64,000 bases of DNA from Thermoflavimicrobium daqui (GTDB lineage Bacteria > Bacillota > Bacilli > Thermoactinomycetales > Thermoactinomycetaceae). The notes beneath the pieces are model-generated. The model saw only the letters and a list, made by a program, of their open reading frames with translations. It did no database searches and was not told the origin of the DNA. Location of the stretch: positions 186,001 through 250,000 of the forward strand of contig NZ_KZ845663.1 of assembly GCF_003313465.1 (NCBI RefSeq), in the 5' to 3' direction. The stretch's first letter is position 1. The number at the start of each line of letters is the position of its first letter. Below are positions 8,321 through 19,273 of this stretch, piece after piece. The translations under genes were made by a program, and so were the position numbers.

Positions 8321-10138
8321 CTATTCTTTTTCAAATAATAGTTTCTCCATCTCGTCTAACTTCTCTTTAAATACTTGGAAAGCAGCTCGTATGGGCTCGG
8401 AAGATGTCATATCGACACCTGCTTTTTTTAGAACATCAATTGGACCAGCAGAACTACCTGCTTTGAGGTAAGCAATATAACGATCTACTGCTGGTTTACC
8501 TTCAGATAAAATTTGCTTCGATAAAGCTGTTGCTGCACTAAATCCAGTCGCATACTGATAAACGTAGTAGTTATAATAAAAGTGAGGGATTCTAGCCCAT
8601 TCCAGTCCAATCTCTTCATCCGAAATCACATGAGATCCAAAATACTTTTGATTTAGATCATAGTACAAAGTAGTAAGCTGTTCAGCAGTAAGTGCCTCTT
8701 TGCGCTGTACTTTCTGATGAATCAAGTGTTCAAACTCTGCAAATTGGGTTTGTCGAAACACAACTGCTCGAAAATCTTCTAATTGATGATTCAGTAAGTA
8801 TAATCGTTTCTTTTTGTCTTGCATCGATTTATATAAGTAATCATTTAATAACTGTTCGTTACAGGTCGATGCCACTTCAGCCACAAAAATCGAATAATCA
8901 CCATATGCATAGGGTTGGCTTTTTCGAGTGTAGTAGCTATGTACAGAATGCCCAAATTCATGAGCTAAAGTAAATAAGTTATCAATATTATCTTGCCAGT
9001 TCAACAAAATATATGGATTCGTCCCATATGCCCCTGATGAGTAAGCTCCACTTCGTTTCCCTTTATTCTCGTAAACATCTACCCAACGGTTATCAAGCCC
9101 TTCCTTGACGATCGAGACATACTCTTCACCCATAACGGCTAACCCTTTGAGCAAAACATCTTTCGCTTCTTCATAAGTATATTTTATTTTTACATCATCT
9201 ACCAAGGATGCATAAACATCATACATGTGCAATTCATCTAAATTGAGTGCACGTTTTCGGATCTCCATATATCGATGAAGAAGAGGAAGATGTTCATGAA
9301 CAGTCTCTATAAGCTGGTCATACACAATTTCGGGAATCTGATTCTCACTTAGTGCCGCATGCCTTGCTGAATGATAATTCCGAACGTGTGCTATGTAGTT
9401 ATGCTTTTTCACTGTCGCACTTAGTGTACTGGCAAAGGTGTTAATATATTTACCATAAGTCTCGTACATCGCTGCAAAAGCTTCTTTACGTACACGACGA
9501 TCATGACTCCGTAGAAACTGAGTATAACGACCGTGTGTGACCTCAACCTCATGCCCTTCTTCATCTTGAATCGTTGGAAATCTTAGATCTGCATTATTCA
9601 GTAAACTAAACGTAGTTTGCGAAGCATTCATGACTTCGGCCGCTCCGGCTATTAACGCTTCTTCCCTAGAAGATAGTACATGCTTCCGCTTTTGATCAAT
9701 AATTTGCAGTGCATATTCATATACCTTTAGCTCTTGGTTTTCTTCTAGAAAAGATTGTAGTTTATGCTCATCAATCGCCAAAATCTCTGGTACTAGATAG
9801 GCTCTCGTACTTAATGCCTCTGTATAAAGACTAGCAATACGACTTTCTAAACCTTGATAAAATGTATTCGTTGTATCTTGATCAAACCGCATATGAGCAT
9901 ATGTATACAACTTTCCAATTCGCATAAATACTTCATCACACTTTTTCAAAGCTGCTAACAAGCTGGATGATGAATCCCCCAACTTTCCTTTAAACTCTTT
10001 TAGGCTTGGAATCGTTTTTCTAACGGTTTCAAACTCTTTTTCCCATTCTTCATCTGTCGCAAAAATATCTTCTAAACGCCAAGTATATTCTGTAGCTATC
10101 TCCGCACGATTGGGTAATCTTTTCACTGATTTAGACAT
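8321..10138 (-). CDS. pepF: Oligoendopeptidase F (M3B zinc metallopeptidase)
   Basis: Cytoplasmic zinc endopeptidase that degrades short peptides; in B. subtilis PepF overproduction affects sporulation phosphatase peptides. The 605-residue length is typical. The catalytic HExxH motif is present as HEFGH in LAHEFGHSVHSYYTRK at about residues 391-395, with the third zinc ligand expected in the following VAEVAST segment. The aromatic-rich C-terminal FYYNYYVYQYATGFSAA block is also characteristic. GGGG lies 7 nt before the ATG. It appears monocistronic, with its own terminator and a divergent neighbour (ecsA). Confidence 0.93.
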   Translation of the reverse strand: MSKSVKRLPNRAEIATEYTWRLEDIFATDEEWEKEFETVRKTIPSLKEFKGKLGDSSSSLLAALKKCDEVFMRIGKLYTYAHMRFDQDTTNTFYQGLESRIASLYTEALSTRAYLVPEILAIDEHKLQSFLEENQELKVYEYALQIIDQKRKHVLSSREEALIAGAAEVMNASQTTFSLLNNADLRFPTIQDEEGHEVEVTHGRYTQFLRSHDRRVRKEAFAAMYETYGKYINTFASTLSATVKKHNYIAHVRNYHSARHAALSENQIPEIVYDQLIETVHEHLPLLHRYMEIRKRALNLDELHMYDVYASLVDDVKIKYTYEEAKDVLLKGLAVMGEEYVSIVKEGLDNRWVDVYENKGKRSGAYSSGAYGTNPYILLNWQDNIDNLFTLAHEFGHSVHSYYTRKSQPYAYGDYSIFVAEVASTCNEQLLNDYLYKSMQDKKKRLYLLNHQLEDFRAVVFRQTQFAEFEHLIHQKVQRKEALTAEQLTTLYYDLNQKYFGSHVISDEEIGLEWARIPHFYYNYYVYQYATGFSAATALSKQILSEGKPAVDRYIAYLKAGSSAGPIDVLKKAGVDMTSSEPIRAAFQVFKEKLDEMEKLLFEKE

Positions 10139-10774
10139 TCTTTCGCCCCTTTTCTTTTGCTCTGCGATTAAGCCGACTCTGTCTCTTAAAACTCCTTATC
10201 CCAAACAAGCGGATAAGAGGTCTCCTAGCAAATAAAGCTCCTGTTGCTTTTGACCAATCAACAGCCCTAAATCACTTCATGGGTTTATTAAATATATACT
10301 AGCGCTAAGATGGTGGGCAGAATAGGTCTTGATAAGTTATATTTTCCCTTTCTTATAAAAACAAACTGCTTTTCCGTAACAAATGTTTCTCATTAACCTT
10401 CAATAAAAATTCATTTATAATCTAAATTATAATTTTCTTTTGTCCATCAGACTAGTATTCCGCTTTCCTCATTTGGTTATCGCTAAAAAAGCGATTTTAT
10501 TATTCGCTTAATGACAAAGCTTCCCCTGTGAAGGTTGTCTTTCCTATTACATGGTATAGAATCTTCTCCCACCATTTTTCATGAATTTACCACTAATTTC
10601 ACCGATAACCCTCCGTTTTAGAATAGTTGTGTATATAATAAAAGTAAGTAATAGCTAGTTGACAAACCGTTACCTTTTTCCTTTTACTAAAGCAAATAGT
10701 TGTTCAATTGGAATAAGAACTGGGTTATAAGGTAGTCATACGTATTCTAATGATAAAAGGAGCATTTCCATCTT
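10139..10774. other. Divergent intergenic region pepF/ecsA
   Basis: I see no gene in these 636 bases. They hold promoters for pepF and ecsA; TATAAT at 10634-10639 and TTGACA at 10659-10664 are candidate elements, but neither has a convincing partner. ATCGCT-AAAAA-AGCGAT (10479-10495) followed by TTTTATTATT resembles a short intrinsic terminator on the plus strand with no gene upstream of it, so a small unannotated transcript is possible. Confidence 0.4.
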
Positions 10775-11503
10775 ATGTTATCGGTACAAAATCTAACAGG
10801 TGGATATTCTAGACATCAGCCCGTTATCCACCATATTTCACTTAACGTACAACCTTCTGAAATCGTCGGATTAATCGGTGTCAATGGTGCTGGAAAAAGC
10901 ACTACAATCAAACATATTCTTGGTTTACTCACACCACATGAAGGAACGATTGAAGTGGATCGTACTACTCTACAAGCTGATCCTCTTCATTATCGTTCAT
11001 CACTCGCTTATATACCAGAAGTTCCTCAATTTTATGAGGAGCTAACTCTTTGGGAGCATTTAGAGCTTACAGCACGAGCTTACCAACTTCCCAAAGACAT
11101 TTTTAAGGAACGAGCCGAATTCTTACTACAAGCTTTTCGAATGAAAAAGGCTACACATTGGTTTCCACACACTTTTTCTAAAGGGATGCAACAGAAAATA
11201 ATGATCCTATGTGCTTTCCTCATCGAGCCAAAACTACTTATCGTTGATGAACCGTTTATTGGTCTTGATCCATTAGCTATTCAAGCGCTATTGGACTTAT
11301 TTTTACAACGCAAAAAAGAAGGAACAGCGATTTTGATGTCCACTCATATTTTAACTATGGCTGAAAAATATTGTGATCGTTTTGTCTTACTCCATGAAGG
11401 TCAAGTCGCTCTTTCAGGTACCCTCCCAGAAATGCGTGAACAGGCAGGACTTCCGCGGGCAACTCTTGAAGAACTTTTTATTCAGATAGCAAAGGATTCT
11501 TAA
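10775..11503 (+). CDS. ecsA: ABC transporter ATP-binding protein EcsA
   Basis: ATPase subunit of the Ecs exporter, which in B. subtilis affects protein secretion, site-2 protease (RasP) activity and competence. The 242-residue protein has Walker A GVNGAGKS at 35-42, the signature-like SKGMQQK and Walker B LLIVDEPFIGLDP. AAAGGAG lies 12 nt before the ATG. ecsB follows after one base, so the two are cotranscribed. The B. subtilis partners hit and ecsC are absent. Assignment to Ecs rather than a generic exporter rests on the paired EcsB-type permease. Confidence 0.82.
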   Translation: MLSVQNLTGGYSRHQPVIHHISLNVQPSEIVGLIGVNGAGKSTTIKHILGLLTPHEGTIEVDRTTLQADPLHYRSSLAYIPEVPQFYEELTLWEHLELTARAYQLPKDIFKERAEFLLQAFRMKKATHWFPHTFSKGMQQKIMILCAFLIEPKLLIVDEPFIGLDPLAIQALLDLFLQRKKEGTAILMSTHILTMAEKYCDRFVLLHEGQVALSGTLPEMREQAGLPRATLEELFIQIAKDS

Positions 11504-11504
11504 G

Positions 11505-12743
11505 ATGAAAACAGACCAGCTTTTTATTAAACGCATGACGACTTCATGGACACAAGCGATACGAATTTTAATGATGGTTTTAAGTGGTGGGGGAACACCA
11601 CTCGTTGTTGGAGTATTATTCATTCTTCTCTCTATCGCTTATTCACGTTTTTTGGTTTGGTTACCCAAAGATTTTCCTATTGCCGTTCTCGTTGCGATTA
11701 TTATTTCGCTTCCACTTTCTATTGTTCGAATTCGAACATGGATACAAAAAGCTGATTTAACCTTTTTACTACCACTTGAAACGAAAATGAGGGACTATTT
11801 TAAGGTGAGCTTATATTATAACTGTGCTACATACCTAGCTCGCTTGACTTTGTTCCTATTGATCTTGTTACCACTTTATCGGTTACGATTTGGTACGATT
11901 AAAGACTTTATGGCTGTACTTATCGCCTTTTGTTTCCTTCAGGTGTGGAATATTATTGCAAGTTGGCTTGAGGATCGGCTACAACCATTTTATTCATCAC
12001 GATTCATTTTTACTCTTTTTTTCATCCGCCTACTAATTACGGGTTGGCTTAGTTACATCACATTGATTTATGTTCATGCTAAGATATCTTTGGTGTTACT
12101 CTTTTTTATCCTTACAGTTTTACATACCTTCTTTCTATGGCGTATTTTTTCGAAAGCACCTCGTTTTCCGTATCCATGGATTCTATTTGCGAAACGAGAG
12201 CAAAAAATACAGGCAAAATATGTTTCTCTCGCAGGATGGTTTGTTGATTTACCGCAAGTTCGCTTTCCAGTCAAAGAACGAAAATGGATCACTTGGCTTC
12301 TTCCTAAGCTAATTCCTCAAGGAAAACCTTTTTCATATTTATATTGGCGAACATTCTTCCGACATAGCGAACTTTTTTCGATTTATTTACGTATCTTGTT
12401 GTTGGCCATCTTGATTATTGTGTTTCTACCTAATTTTTGGGTAGTATTTGGAACCATCCTTTTATGTATCTGGTTATTTGGGAGTCAACTTCCACAAATC
12501 ACGAATCCACATCGCTACCCTATGTTTGTACAAATATATCCTATCGATCCAAAAGAACGGCGTACCAGCTTTCAAAAAATGTGTTGGATACTCATTAGCT
12601 TACTTTCTATCATACTTACACTTGTAGCTAGTTTCACAAACCTTTTATTATCTCAAGTCCTTGGCATAGGGATCACCGCTTTATTGATCAGCTTTTTCTT
12701 TAGCAATTTCTATTTACCAAGAAAAATAGAGAAAAGACCCTAA
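11505..12743 (+). CDS. ecsB: ABC transporter permease EcsB
   Basis: The 412-residue polytopic protein matches EcsB in length (~408) and topology, with clusters of hydrophobic helices at about 45-80, 105-160, 165-215, 285-330 and 360-400. The segments YLYWRTFFRHSELFSIYLR and LFGSQLPQITNPHRYPMFVQ resemble the family. AAAGGA precedes the start by 8 nt. The stop codon lies inside the downstream hairpin at 12734-12769. It forms an exporter with EcsA; the transported substrate is not known. Confidence 0.8.
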   Translation: MKTDQLFIKRMTTSWTQAIRILMMVLSGGGTPLVVGVLFILLSIAYSRFLVWLPKDFPIAVLVAIIISLPLSIVRIRTWIQKADLTFLLPLETKMRDYFKVSLYYNCATYLARLTLFLLILLPLYRLRFGTIKDFMAVLIAFCFLQVWNIIASWLEDRLQPFYSSRFIFTLFFIRLLITGWLSYITLIYVHAKISLVLLFFILTVLHTFFLWRIFSKAPRFPYPWILFAKREQKIQAKYVSLAGWFVDLPQVRFPVKERKWITWLLPKLIPQGKPFSYLYWRTFFRHSELFSIYLRILLLAILIIVFLPNFWVVFGTILLCIWLFGSQLPQITNPHRYPMFVQIYPIDPKERRTSFQKMCWILISLLSIILTLVASFTNLLLSQVLGIGITALLISFFFSNFYLPRKIEKRP

Positions 12744-12769
12744 GGATACGATCAAATCCTTAGGGTCTT
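12734..12769. terminator. Bidirectional hairpin at the end of ecsB
   Basis: AAGACCCTAAGGAT (12734-12747) pairs perfectly with ATCCTTAGGGTCTT (12756-12769). The plus side is followed by GGGGAGTATTTT and the minus side by TTCTCTATTTTT. It overlaps the ecsB stop codon and lies between convergent ecsB and the SCO1-like gene. Confidence 0.75.
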
Positions 12770-12881
12770 GGGGAGTATTTTCCAGAGAGCCATTTTCCGT
12801 CAGATTCCTACTGCTAACCTGCAAGAGAAGTAGAGATGTCCGCTTCAAAGCTCTCCTTCGAATCGACACCACTGGTAAAGA

Positions 12882-13526
12882 CTATTTCTTTTGTAGTTGT
12901 TTTACATCTTGGGTAATTTGCTTCATATCTGGTTTTAAGCCATCATAAAATTTAATCACTTTACCGGTTTGATCAACTAGAAAAAACTGAGTTGGATGAT
13001 TAAACAGTACGACATCAGGTGATGGGCTTTTTGCTTTATCAATACTTCCCTTAAACGTATCCATCGCCATTTTTTGAATATCTGTAAATGTATAGCCCGT
13101 TAAAAACGACCAATTCGCAAAATCGACTCCATGTTTTTCACCAAATGTCTTAAGCACTTCCGGTTTATCATATTCGGGATCTACACTAAAAGATACAAAC
13201 TGTATATCAAGTCCTGCCTTCTTTAATTCTTTTTGAACATTTGCCATGTTGGCGGTCATAGGCGGACATACATTAGGGCAACGTGTAAAGACAAAATCGG
13301 TTAGCCAAATTTTCCCTTTCAAGTCTTTTAGCCCAAATGGTTTACCATTTTGATCTTTATAGTTAAAGTCATTGACTTTCCAGTTTAGATCTGCCACATT
13401 CGTATTTTGTTGATGGGTAGATGGATTATTTTGTTCAGATGCTTGGCCAGATTGATTGGTTGAGCATCCAACAATAAGACTTGCCATAAGTAAGATGATA
13501 ACACATAATTGCCATGTCCTTTTCAT
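12882..13526 (-). CDS. SCO1/SenC-type copper-binding lipoprotein
   Basis: Probable membrane-anchored thioredoxin-fold protein for copper insertion into the CuA centre of cytochrome c oxidase (B. subtilis YpmQ/BsSco type). The signal peptide ends in the lipobox LIVGC with Cys21 as the lipidated residue. Copper ligands are in place: Cys83 and Cys87 in TRCPNVCPPM, and His177 in FNHPTQFF. The length, 214 residues, is normal. GGAGGG precedes the ATG. No oxidase genes are nearby, so the partner is inferred from the family. Confidence 0.88.
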   Translation of the reverse strand: MKRTWQLCVIILLMASLIVGCSTNQSGQASEQNNPSTHQQNTNVADLNWKVNDFNYKDQNGKPFGLKDLKGKIWLTDFVFTRCPNVCPPMTANMANVQKELKKAGLDIQFVSFSVDPEYDKPEVLKTFGEKHGVDFANWSFLTGYTFTDIQKMAMDTFKGSIDKAKSPSPDVVLFNHPTQFFLVDQTGKVIKFYDGLKPDMKQITQDVKQLQKK

Positions 13527-13631
13527 ATCAGACCCTCCTCTAATCTATTTATTAACATAGCACAATCCTCTTAAAACAAAAGGTCTGTCACAAATTTGTG
13601 ATATAAAATAGCTCTTTTATACTATCTTTAA

Positions 13632-13657
13632 TAAAAAACAGTCCATACTCGGACTGT
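13632..13657 (-). terminator. Terminator downstream of murC
   Basis: ACAGTCC (13638-13644) pairs with GGACTGT (13651-13657) around a 6-nt loop. The minus strand continues TTTTTATT, a clear intrinsic terminator. Confidence 0.75.
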
Positions 13658-13726
13658 AAATCGATGATTATGAGTTTCTCTATTCGCTATTCGTAGAGCG
13701 GCAAGAGAAACCCATTTATACGATAT

Positions 13727-15109
13727 TTACTTTACATGCAATTTTTCTAGTTCGGATACAAGCAGGTGAGAGACACGCCAAATATCACCTGCACCCATCG
13801 TTAAAGCTAAATCACCCGGTTTTACTTGTGTAAGGAGATAATCGACAATCTCTTCTTTTAGGTCGATAAAGCGTGTATTTGGATTACTATTTTGTTTGGT
13901 TAGCTCAGCAAGCTTTTCTGCACTAACTCCAGGGATCGGTTCTTCTCCAGCTGGTGCATAGATCGTATTAATAATTACCACATCTGCTTCGGTAAATGCT
14001 TGGCTAAATTCTTGAAACAATAGATGAGTCCTTGAATATCTTTGAGGTTGGAAGATTGCTATAATTCTCCGATTTAAAGCCTTCGCTGCTTTGAGTGTCG
14101 CTTGAATTTCTGTGGGATGGTGTGCATAGTCATCTACAACTAAAATATCATCTACTTCTCCAATCACTTGAAAGCGCCGTTTTGTACTTTGAAACTGATA
14201 CAAAGCTTTGGAAATATCTGCAAAAGAAACACCCACTTCTAAACAAGCGATCACAACTGCTAGTGCATTGGATACATTATGACTCCCAGGAACTTGTAAA
14301 GTGATATCACCTAAAACCTCCGTACCCTGTACCACTGTAAAAGTGGTTTCACGATCATGGAAACGAATATTTGTAGCATGATAATCTGCTGACTGATCCA
14401 GCGCATAAGTGACAATTTTACACTGGGCCTGTTTAACTAGTTCGCGAACATAAGGATCATCCACATTTAAAATAGCGATTCCCTCTGGGCGAACCTGACT
14501 TAAAAATTGTTGATAAGCTTGTTTTAAGTTATTGAAATCACCATCATAGTTTTCTAAATGGTCCGCCTCAATATTGGTAACTACGGCTATATAAGGGAAG
14601 TATTCGAGAAAAGTCCCATCACTTTCATCCGCTTCTGCCACAACCCATTCACTTTTTCCAGCTTTTGCATTTCCTTTTAAACTGACGATTTCTCCTCCAA
14701 TAATATAGGTGGGATCTACCTGACAAATTTCTAAAGTTTGTGCGATCATGGAAGATGTGGTTGTTTTTCCATGTGCACCAGCCACAGCAATCCCCTTTTT
14801 ATTATTAAGCAGTCGTGCTAACATCTGCGAACGATGTAGTGTTTCGATTCCCTTCTCTCTAGCTGCGACTAGCTCAATATTATCTGAAGCAATACTGGAA
14901 GAGTAAACAACGACCCCAGCACCATCAATATGGGCTTGATCGTGACCAATCGATACAACTGCACCCCGTTTTTCTAAGCCTTCAACCAGTTTATTCCTTG
15001 CTACATCTGATCCTGAAACATGATACCCTAAATCAAGTAAAACACGTGCGATGGCACTCATTCCATAGCCACCAATCCCTATAAAATGCACATGCTTTTT
15101 TTGGTTCAT
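13727..15109 (-). CDS. murC: UDP-N-acetylmuramate--L-alanine ligase MurC
   Basis: Adds L-alanine to UDP-MurNAc in peptidoglycan precursor synthesis. The 460-residue protein shows the Rossmann glycine motif GIGGYGMSAIAR (11-22), the Mur-ligase P-loop GAHGKTTT (111-118), EADESDGTFLEY and the C-terminal DDYAHHPTEI motif. GGTGG is spaced 7 nt from the ATG. It lies just downstream of folC, another member of the Mur ligase superfamily; the 39-bp gap suggests cotranscription. In B. subtilis murC is elsewhere, so this placement is lineage-specific. Confidence 0.97.
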   Translation of the reverse strand: MNQKKHVHFIGIGGYGMSAIARVLLDLGYHVSGSDVARNKLVEGLEKRGAVVSIGHDQAHIDGAGVVVYSSSIASDNIELVAAREKGIETLHRSQMLARLLNNKKGIAVAGAHGKTTTSSMIAQTLEICQVDPTYIIGGEIVSLKGNAKAGKSEWVVAEADESDGTFLEYFPYIAVVTNIEADHLENYDGDFNNLKQAYQQFLSQVRPEGIAILNVDDPYVRELVKQAQCKIVTYALDQSADYHATNIRFHDRETTFTVVQGTEVLGDITLQVPGSHNVSNALAVVIACLEVGVSFADISKALYQFQSTKRRFQVIGEVDDILVVDDYAHHPTEIQATLKAAKALNRRIIAIFQPQRYSRTHLLFQEFSQAFTEADVVIINTIYAPAGEEPIPGVSAEKLAELTKQNSNPNTRFIDLKEEIVDYLLTQVKPGDLALTMGAGDIWRVSHLLVSELEKLHVK

Positions 15110-15148
15110 TAATTATCCACCAGCCTTTATTTACCTAGATGTCACAAC

Positions 15149-16477
15149 CTATTCCTTTGTGAGTAACGACCGAACTTCCGAAACCAAGTACAAAGATCCC
15201 GTTATCAATAATAGATCATGGTCTAATGCATGCTGTTTCATAAAAGTTAAACCTTCGCTTGCCGAAGCAAACACATTCACTTCTTTTTCTGGAGCAATGG
15301 CTTTAACTTGCTCAGCTAATTCATGAGCAGACATAGATCGTGGTACATTCGCTACTTCTGTAATCACGAATTGGTCTACCAAAGGAATCAGGGGTTGCAA
15401 TATTTCCTCTATTTGTTTATCACGCATCATCGCTATCATAGCAATACAACGATCATATGTATTCAACTCTTGGATAGCCTTTGCTAACGCCTTCATACCA
15501 TCTGGATTATGTGCACCATCTAATAAAATAAATGGATTCTCTCCTACTTTTTCTAATCGACCAGGCCATACTACTTGACTCAGCCCTCTTTCATAATGCA
15601 TCTCTTCTAACACCGTTGCATAATTTTGCCGGAGTACTTCCAAAGTCATGATAGCAGTTGCTGCATTTTGCAATTGATGTGAGCCCTTCAAAGGGATTTT
15701 TAATGAAGGCAAATTTTGGTATATATTTGTAAAGCGGAATATTTGGAAGTCTGCTGTTTGCTCTAAGAGAGTAATCGAAAAGTCTTTATTTACCTCATAA
15801 AGCCGACAATTTTTCTCTTCTGCAACTGATTTAATGACTTGGGCTGCATCTCTACAAATCGTTCCAGAAACGACTGGAACACCTGATTTGATAATTCCTG
15901 CTTTTTCTCTGGCAATATCTGTTATGGTATCTCCTAAAAACTCCCTATGGTCGAGTCCAATCTGGGTAAATACAGAAACAAGTGGGATTACGATATTCGT
16001 AGCATCCCATTTTCCACCTAACCCTGTTTCCCATACAATAAACCAAGGAGCTTCCTCATAAGCGAAATAGCACAGGGCAACAAGTGTCCAATATTCAAAA
16101 GGAGAAGGAGCTCCTGGGCCTTCATCGATCATCTCTTGAATAAAGGGGTATAAATAATTCGCCCATTTAACAAAGGAATCATCTGAAATGGGTTTTCCAT
16201 CCACTTGAATTCGTTCATTCCATCTTATTACGTAGGGAGAAATAAATAATCCTGTTTTATATCCAGCTTCTCTGAGTACGGAAGAAATCATGGCAGCTGT
16301 CGAACCTTTCCCATTGGTTCCAGCAATATGAATAAACTTACATCTGCGTTCAGGATGATTTAACTTCTCTAGCATCCATTCCATTCGTTCTAAACCGGGT
16401 TGGATTTTAGCAGCACAAGTTTCATTCATCCAATGTAAAACATCTTCCGCTTGCACAAAAATAGGGCTCTGACTCAT
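15149..16477 (-). CDS. folC: Folylpolyglutamate synthase/dihydrofolate synthase FolC
   Basis: Adds glutamate to dihydropteroate and folates. The Mur-ligase-type P-loop GTNGKGS is at residues 53-59 of the chosen frame, followed by GLFISPYVIRWNERIQ, ETGLGGKWDATN (the family usually has GGRLDATN) and LLDGAHNPDG. I start at the ATG 16475-16477 (442 residues), which matches the usual ~430; the frame is open for 32 more codons to a TTG at 16573, but that extension has no Shine-Dalgarno sequence and no family similarity. It follows valS, as in B. subtilis. Confidence 0.94.
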   Translation of the reverse strand: MSQSPIFVQAEDVLHWMNETCAAKIQPGLERMEWMLEKLNHPERRCKFIHIAGTNGKGSTAAMISSVLREAGYKTGLFISPYVIRWNERIQVDGKPISDDSFVKWANYLYPFIQEMIDEGPGAPSPFEYWTLVALCYFAYEEAPWFIVWETGLGGKWDATNIVIPLVSVFTQIGLDHREFLGDTITDIAREKAGIIKSGVPVVSGTICRDAAQVIKSVAEEKNCRLYEVNKDFSITLLEQTADFQIFRFTNIYQNLPSLKIPLKGSHQLQNAATAIMTLEVLRQNYATVLEEMHYERGLSQVVWPGRLEKVGENPFILLDGAHNPDGMKALAKAIQELNTYDRCIAMIAMMRDKQIEEILQPLIPLVDQFVITEVANVPRSMSAHELAEQVKAIAPEKEVNVFASASEGLTFMKQHALDHDLLLITGSLYLVSEVRSLLTKE

Positions 16478-16580
16478 CCTACTTCGCTTCCCTTCATAAA
16501 GATCTCTGTAGTAAATACAATGATCTATACTTTGTTCATTTTGCACGTGAAGCTTAGAATTTGTCAATAACAAAAGGAGG

Positions 16581-16601
16581 GGGTAGGTGGTATGCCTACC
16601 C
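16581..16601 (-). terminator. Hairpin at the end of valS
   Basis: GGGTAGG (16581-16587) pairs with CCTACCC (16595-16601); the valS stop codon lies inside the stem. The following minus-strand T content is weak (CCTCCTTTTG), so read-through into folC is likely. Confidence 0.4.
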
Positions 16602-19250
16602 TTTTATTTCTGCTAAACGAGCTAGTACTTTTTCTCTCTTAGCTTTATACTCTTCTCCTTTTTGCCGTTCGGCTTCCACGATCTGCTGTGGTGCTTTGGC
16701 TACAAAGCCCGGATTGGCTAATTTCTTCTCAACCCTTGCTACTTCTTTATCTAGCTTTTCCAATTCACTTTGAAGCCGAGCGACCGTTTGTTCAATATCG
16801 ACTAAACCAGCAAGTGGCAAGAATAGTTCTGCACCTGTTACAATAGCAGTCATCGATTTGTCGGGACGTTTTAGCTCAGGATCTAACCACAACTGACTAA
16901 CTCCACAAAGTCTTTTGATCGCCGCCTCATTGTTCCGGAATGTTTGAATCACCTCAGCACTTGGGCGAATCAATAACTCAATCTGATGTTTAGGGGCAAC
17001 TTCCATCTCTGCTCGGATATTTCGAACCGCACGAATCGTTTCGATCAGAATTTGCATTTCTTGCTCAGACTCAGGAGCATAGAAGGTCGAATTTTCTTCA
17101 GGCCATGCAGAAATCGTAATACTTTCACCGTCGACCGGCAGATGCTGCCAAATCTCCTCCGTAATAAATGGCATCGTAGGATGTAACAAGCGTAGTGATT
17201 GGTCTAGAACATGTACCAATACAGCTTGTGTGGTTCGTTTGGCAATCTCATTATCTCCATAGAGTGGTAATTTGGCAAACTCAATATACCAATCACAAAA
17301 ATCATCCCAAATAAAATTATATAAAGCACGTCCCATTTCTCCAAATTCGTAGCGTTCCAATAACCGAGTCACATCTTTGATCGTTTCATTCAGACGATGT
17401 AAAATCCAGCGATCAGCTATAGAAAGATCACCCGTTATTTTTAGTTCCTCTTCGGATACACCTTCGATATTCATCAATACAAAACGAGACGCATTCCAAA
17501 TTTTATTGGCAAAGTTACGAGCAGATTCAACTCGCTCATATCGGAAACGTTGATCATTCCCAGGGGTACATCCTGTAGAAAGCATAAAGCGCATAGCATC
17601 CGCACCATATTGGTCAATCACATCCATCGGATCCACACCATTACCGAGGGATTTGGACATCTTTCGACCTTCAGCGTCACGGACAAGCCCGGTCATCAGT
17701 ACATCTTTGAATGGCTTTTGATCTACAAATTCAAGTGCTGTAAAAATCATACGTGCAACCCAGAAATAAATAATGTCATAACCTGTAACCAAAACATCCG
17801 TTGGATAATAGCGTTTAAGATCAGCTGTTTCCTCAGGCCAACCCAAAGTGGAAAAGGGCCATAGAGCCGAGCTAAACCAAGTATCTAGCACATCCTCATC
17901 TTGTCTCAGTTGTTTGCTGTGACAAGATGGACAAGCATCTGGGGCCGTTCGAGCAACGGTCAGTTCACCACAATCATCACAATACCATGCTGGAATTCGG
18001 TGTCCCCACCACAGCTGACGAGAAATACACCAGTCCCGAACATTTTCAATCCAATTTAGATAAATCTTTTCAAACCGATCAGGTACAAAACGAACGCCTT
18101 CCTTATCCTTCTGAAGTTCAATTGCCCGTTTCGCAAGCGGTTTCATCCTCACAAACCATTGTGTTGATAAGTAAGGCTCAACCACCGATCCCGAACGCTC
18201 ACTATGACCAACCGAATGGACATGCTCTTCAATTTCTATTAAAATCCCAGCCGCTTGAAGATCTTTAACAATACGCTTTCGACATTCAAAACGATCCATA
18301 CCTTGATATTGTCTAGCATTTTCATTCATTTTGCCGTCTTCATTCATAACGACGATCTGCTCTAACCCATGACGTTGTCCCATCTCAAAATCATTTGGGT
18401 CATGGGCTGGGGTAATTTTCACCGCTCCACTACCAAATTCAGGATCAACATATTCATCTGCAATAATCGGAATCTCTCGCTCTACAATCGGTAATATGAC
18501 AGTTTTTCCGATGAGATGCTGGTATCTTTCATCCTCTGGATGAACAGCAATTGCAGTATCTCCAAGCATCGTTTCTGGGCGTGTTGTTGCAACACGTATA
18601 TAACCTGACCCATCTTTTAACGGGTAATTCATATGATAAAGTGCACCTTTTACTTCTTTATGAATTACCTCAATATCTGATAAAGCAGTCCGAGTTACAG
18701 GGTCCCAGTTGATGATATACTTTCCACGGTAGATTAATCCTTTTTCATAGAGGCGAACAAAAACTTCTTTTACTGCATTGGAAAGCCCTTCATCAAGGGT
18801 AAACCGTTCTCTAGAGTAGTCAATCGAAATGCCCATTTTTCTCCATTGACGTGCAATGTTCTTGGCATAAATATCTTTCCATTCCCAAGCCTTCTCGAGA
18901 AACTTTTCTCTACCTAAATCGTGACGACTAACCCCTTCTTCCCGTAATTTTCCTTCTACTCTCGCTTGTGTCGCAATCCCTGCATGATCCATTCCTGGAA
19001 GCCATAATACATCATATCCTTGCATCCGTTTGAAACGAATCAACATATCCTGCAATGTATTATTGAGAGCATGACCAATATGAAGGTTTCCGGTAACGTT
19101 TGGTGGTGGAATCACGATAGTATATGGGACTTTATTTGGGTCTTTCCCAGCTTCAAAAAATTTCCCATTTAACCAGAAATCATACCACTTTTTTTCAGCT
19201 TCATGCGGATTATAAGCCGAGGGTAAATGACTTTTAATTTCCTGTGCCAT
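16596..19250 (-). CDS. valS: Valyl-tRNA synthetase ValS
   Basis: Class I synthetase charging tRNA-Val. From the ATG at 19248-19250 the protein has 884 residues (B. subtilis 880), with AAGGAGG 7 nt upstream; an open frame back to 19325 crosses the leader terminator and is rejected. The HIGH motif is at about 57-60 ([10 protein letters not shown]) and KMSKS at about 527-531 ([10 protein letters not shown]). The editing domain motif [10 protein letters not shown] and a zinc-binding Cys pair set (YCDDCGE, ACPSCHS) are present. The last 60 residues form the ValS-specific coiled coil. Expression is controlled by the T-box leader upstream. Confidence 0.97.
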   Translation of the reverse strand: MAQEIKSHLPSAYNPHEAEKKWYDFWLNGKFFEAGKDPNKVPYTIVIPPPNVTGNLHIGHALNNTLQDMLIRFKRMQGYDVLWLPGMDHAGIATQARVEGKLREEGVSRHDLGREKFLEKAWEWKDIYAKNIARQWRKMGISIDYSRERFTLDEGLSNAVKEVFVRLYEKGLIYRGKYIINWDPVTRTALSDIEVIHKEVKGALYHMNYPLKDGSGYIRVATTRPETMLGDTAIAVHPEDERYQHLIGKTVILPIVEREIPIIADEYVDPEFGSGAVKITPAHDPNDFEMGQRHGLEQIVVMNEDGKMNENARQYQGMDRFECRKRIVKDLQAAGILIEIEEHVHSVGHSERSGSVVEPYLSTQWFVRMKPLAKRAIELQKDKEGVRFVPDRFEKIYLNWIENVRDWCISRQLWWGHRIPAWYCDDCGELTVARTAPDACPSCHSKQLRQDEDVLDTWFSSALWPFSTLGWPEETADLKRYYPTDVLVTGYDIIYFWVARMIFTALEFVDQKPFKDVLMTGLVRDAEGRKMSKSLGNGVDPMDVIDQYGADAMRFMLSTGCTPGNDQRFRYERVESARNFANKIWNASRFVLMNIEGVSEEELKITGDLSIADRWILHRLNETIKDVTRLLERYEFGEMGRALYNFIWDDFCDWYIEFAKLPLYGDNEIAKRTTQAVLVHVLDQSLRLLHPTMPFITEEIWQHLPVDGESITISAWPEENSTFYAPESEQEMQILIETIRAVRNIRAEMEVAPKHQIELLIRPSAEVIQTFRNNEAAIKRLCGVSQLWLDPELKRPDKSMTAIVTGAELFLPLAGLVDIEQTVARLQSELEKLDKEVARVEKKLANPGFVAKAPQQIVEAERQKGEEYKAKREKVLARLAEIKG

Positions 19251-19273
19251 CTGGCATCCTCCTTTATACATAT

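Noticed and set aside
17550..18268. Plus-strand frames of 104 and 113 codons inside valS
   Set aside because: They are antisense to a highly conserved gene, have no ribosome-binding site and their composition is that of reverse-complemented coding sequence.
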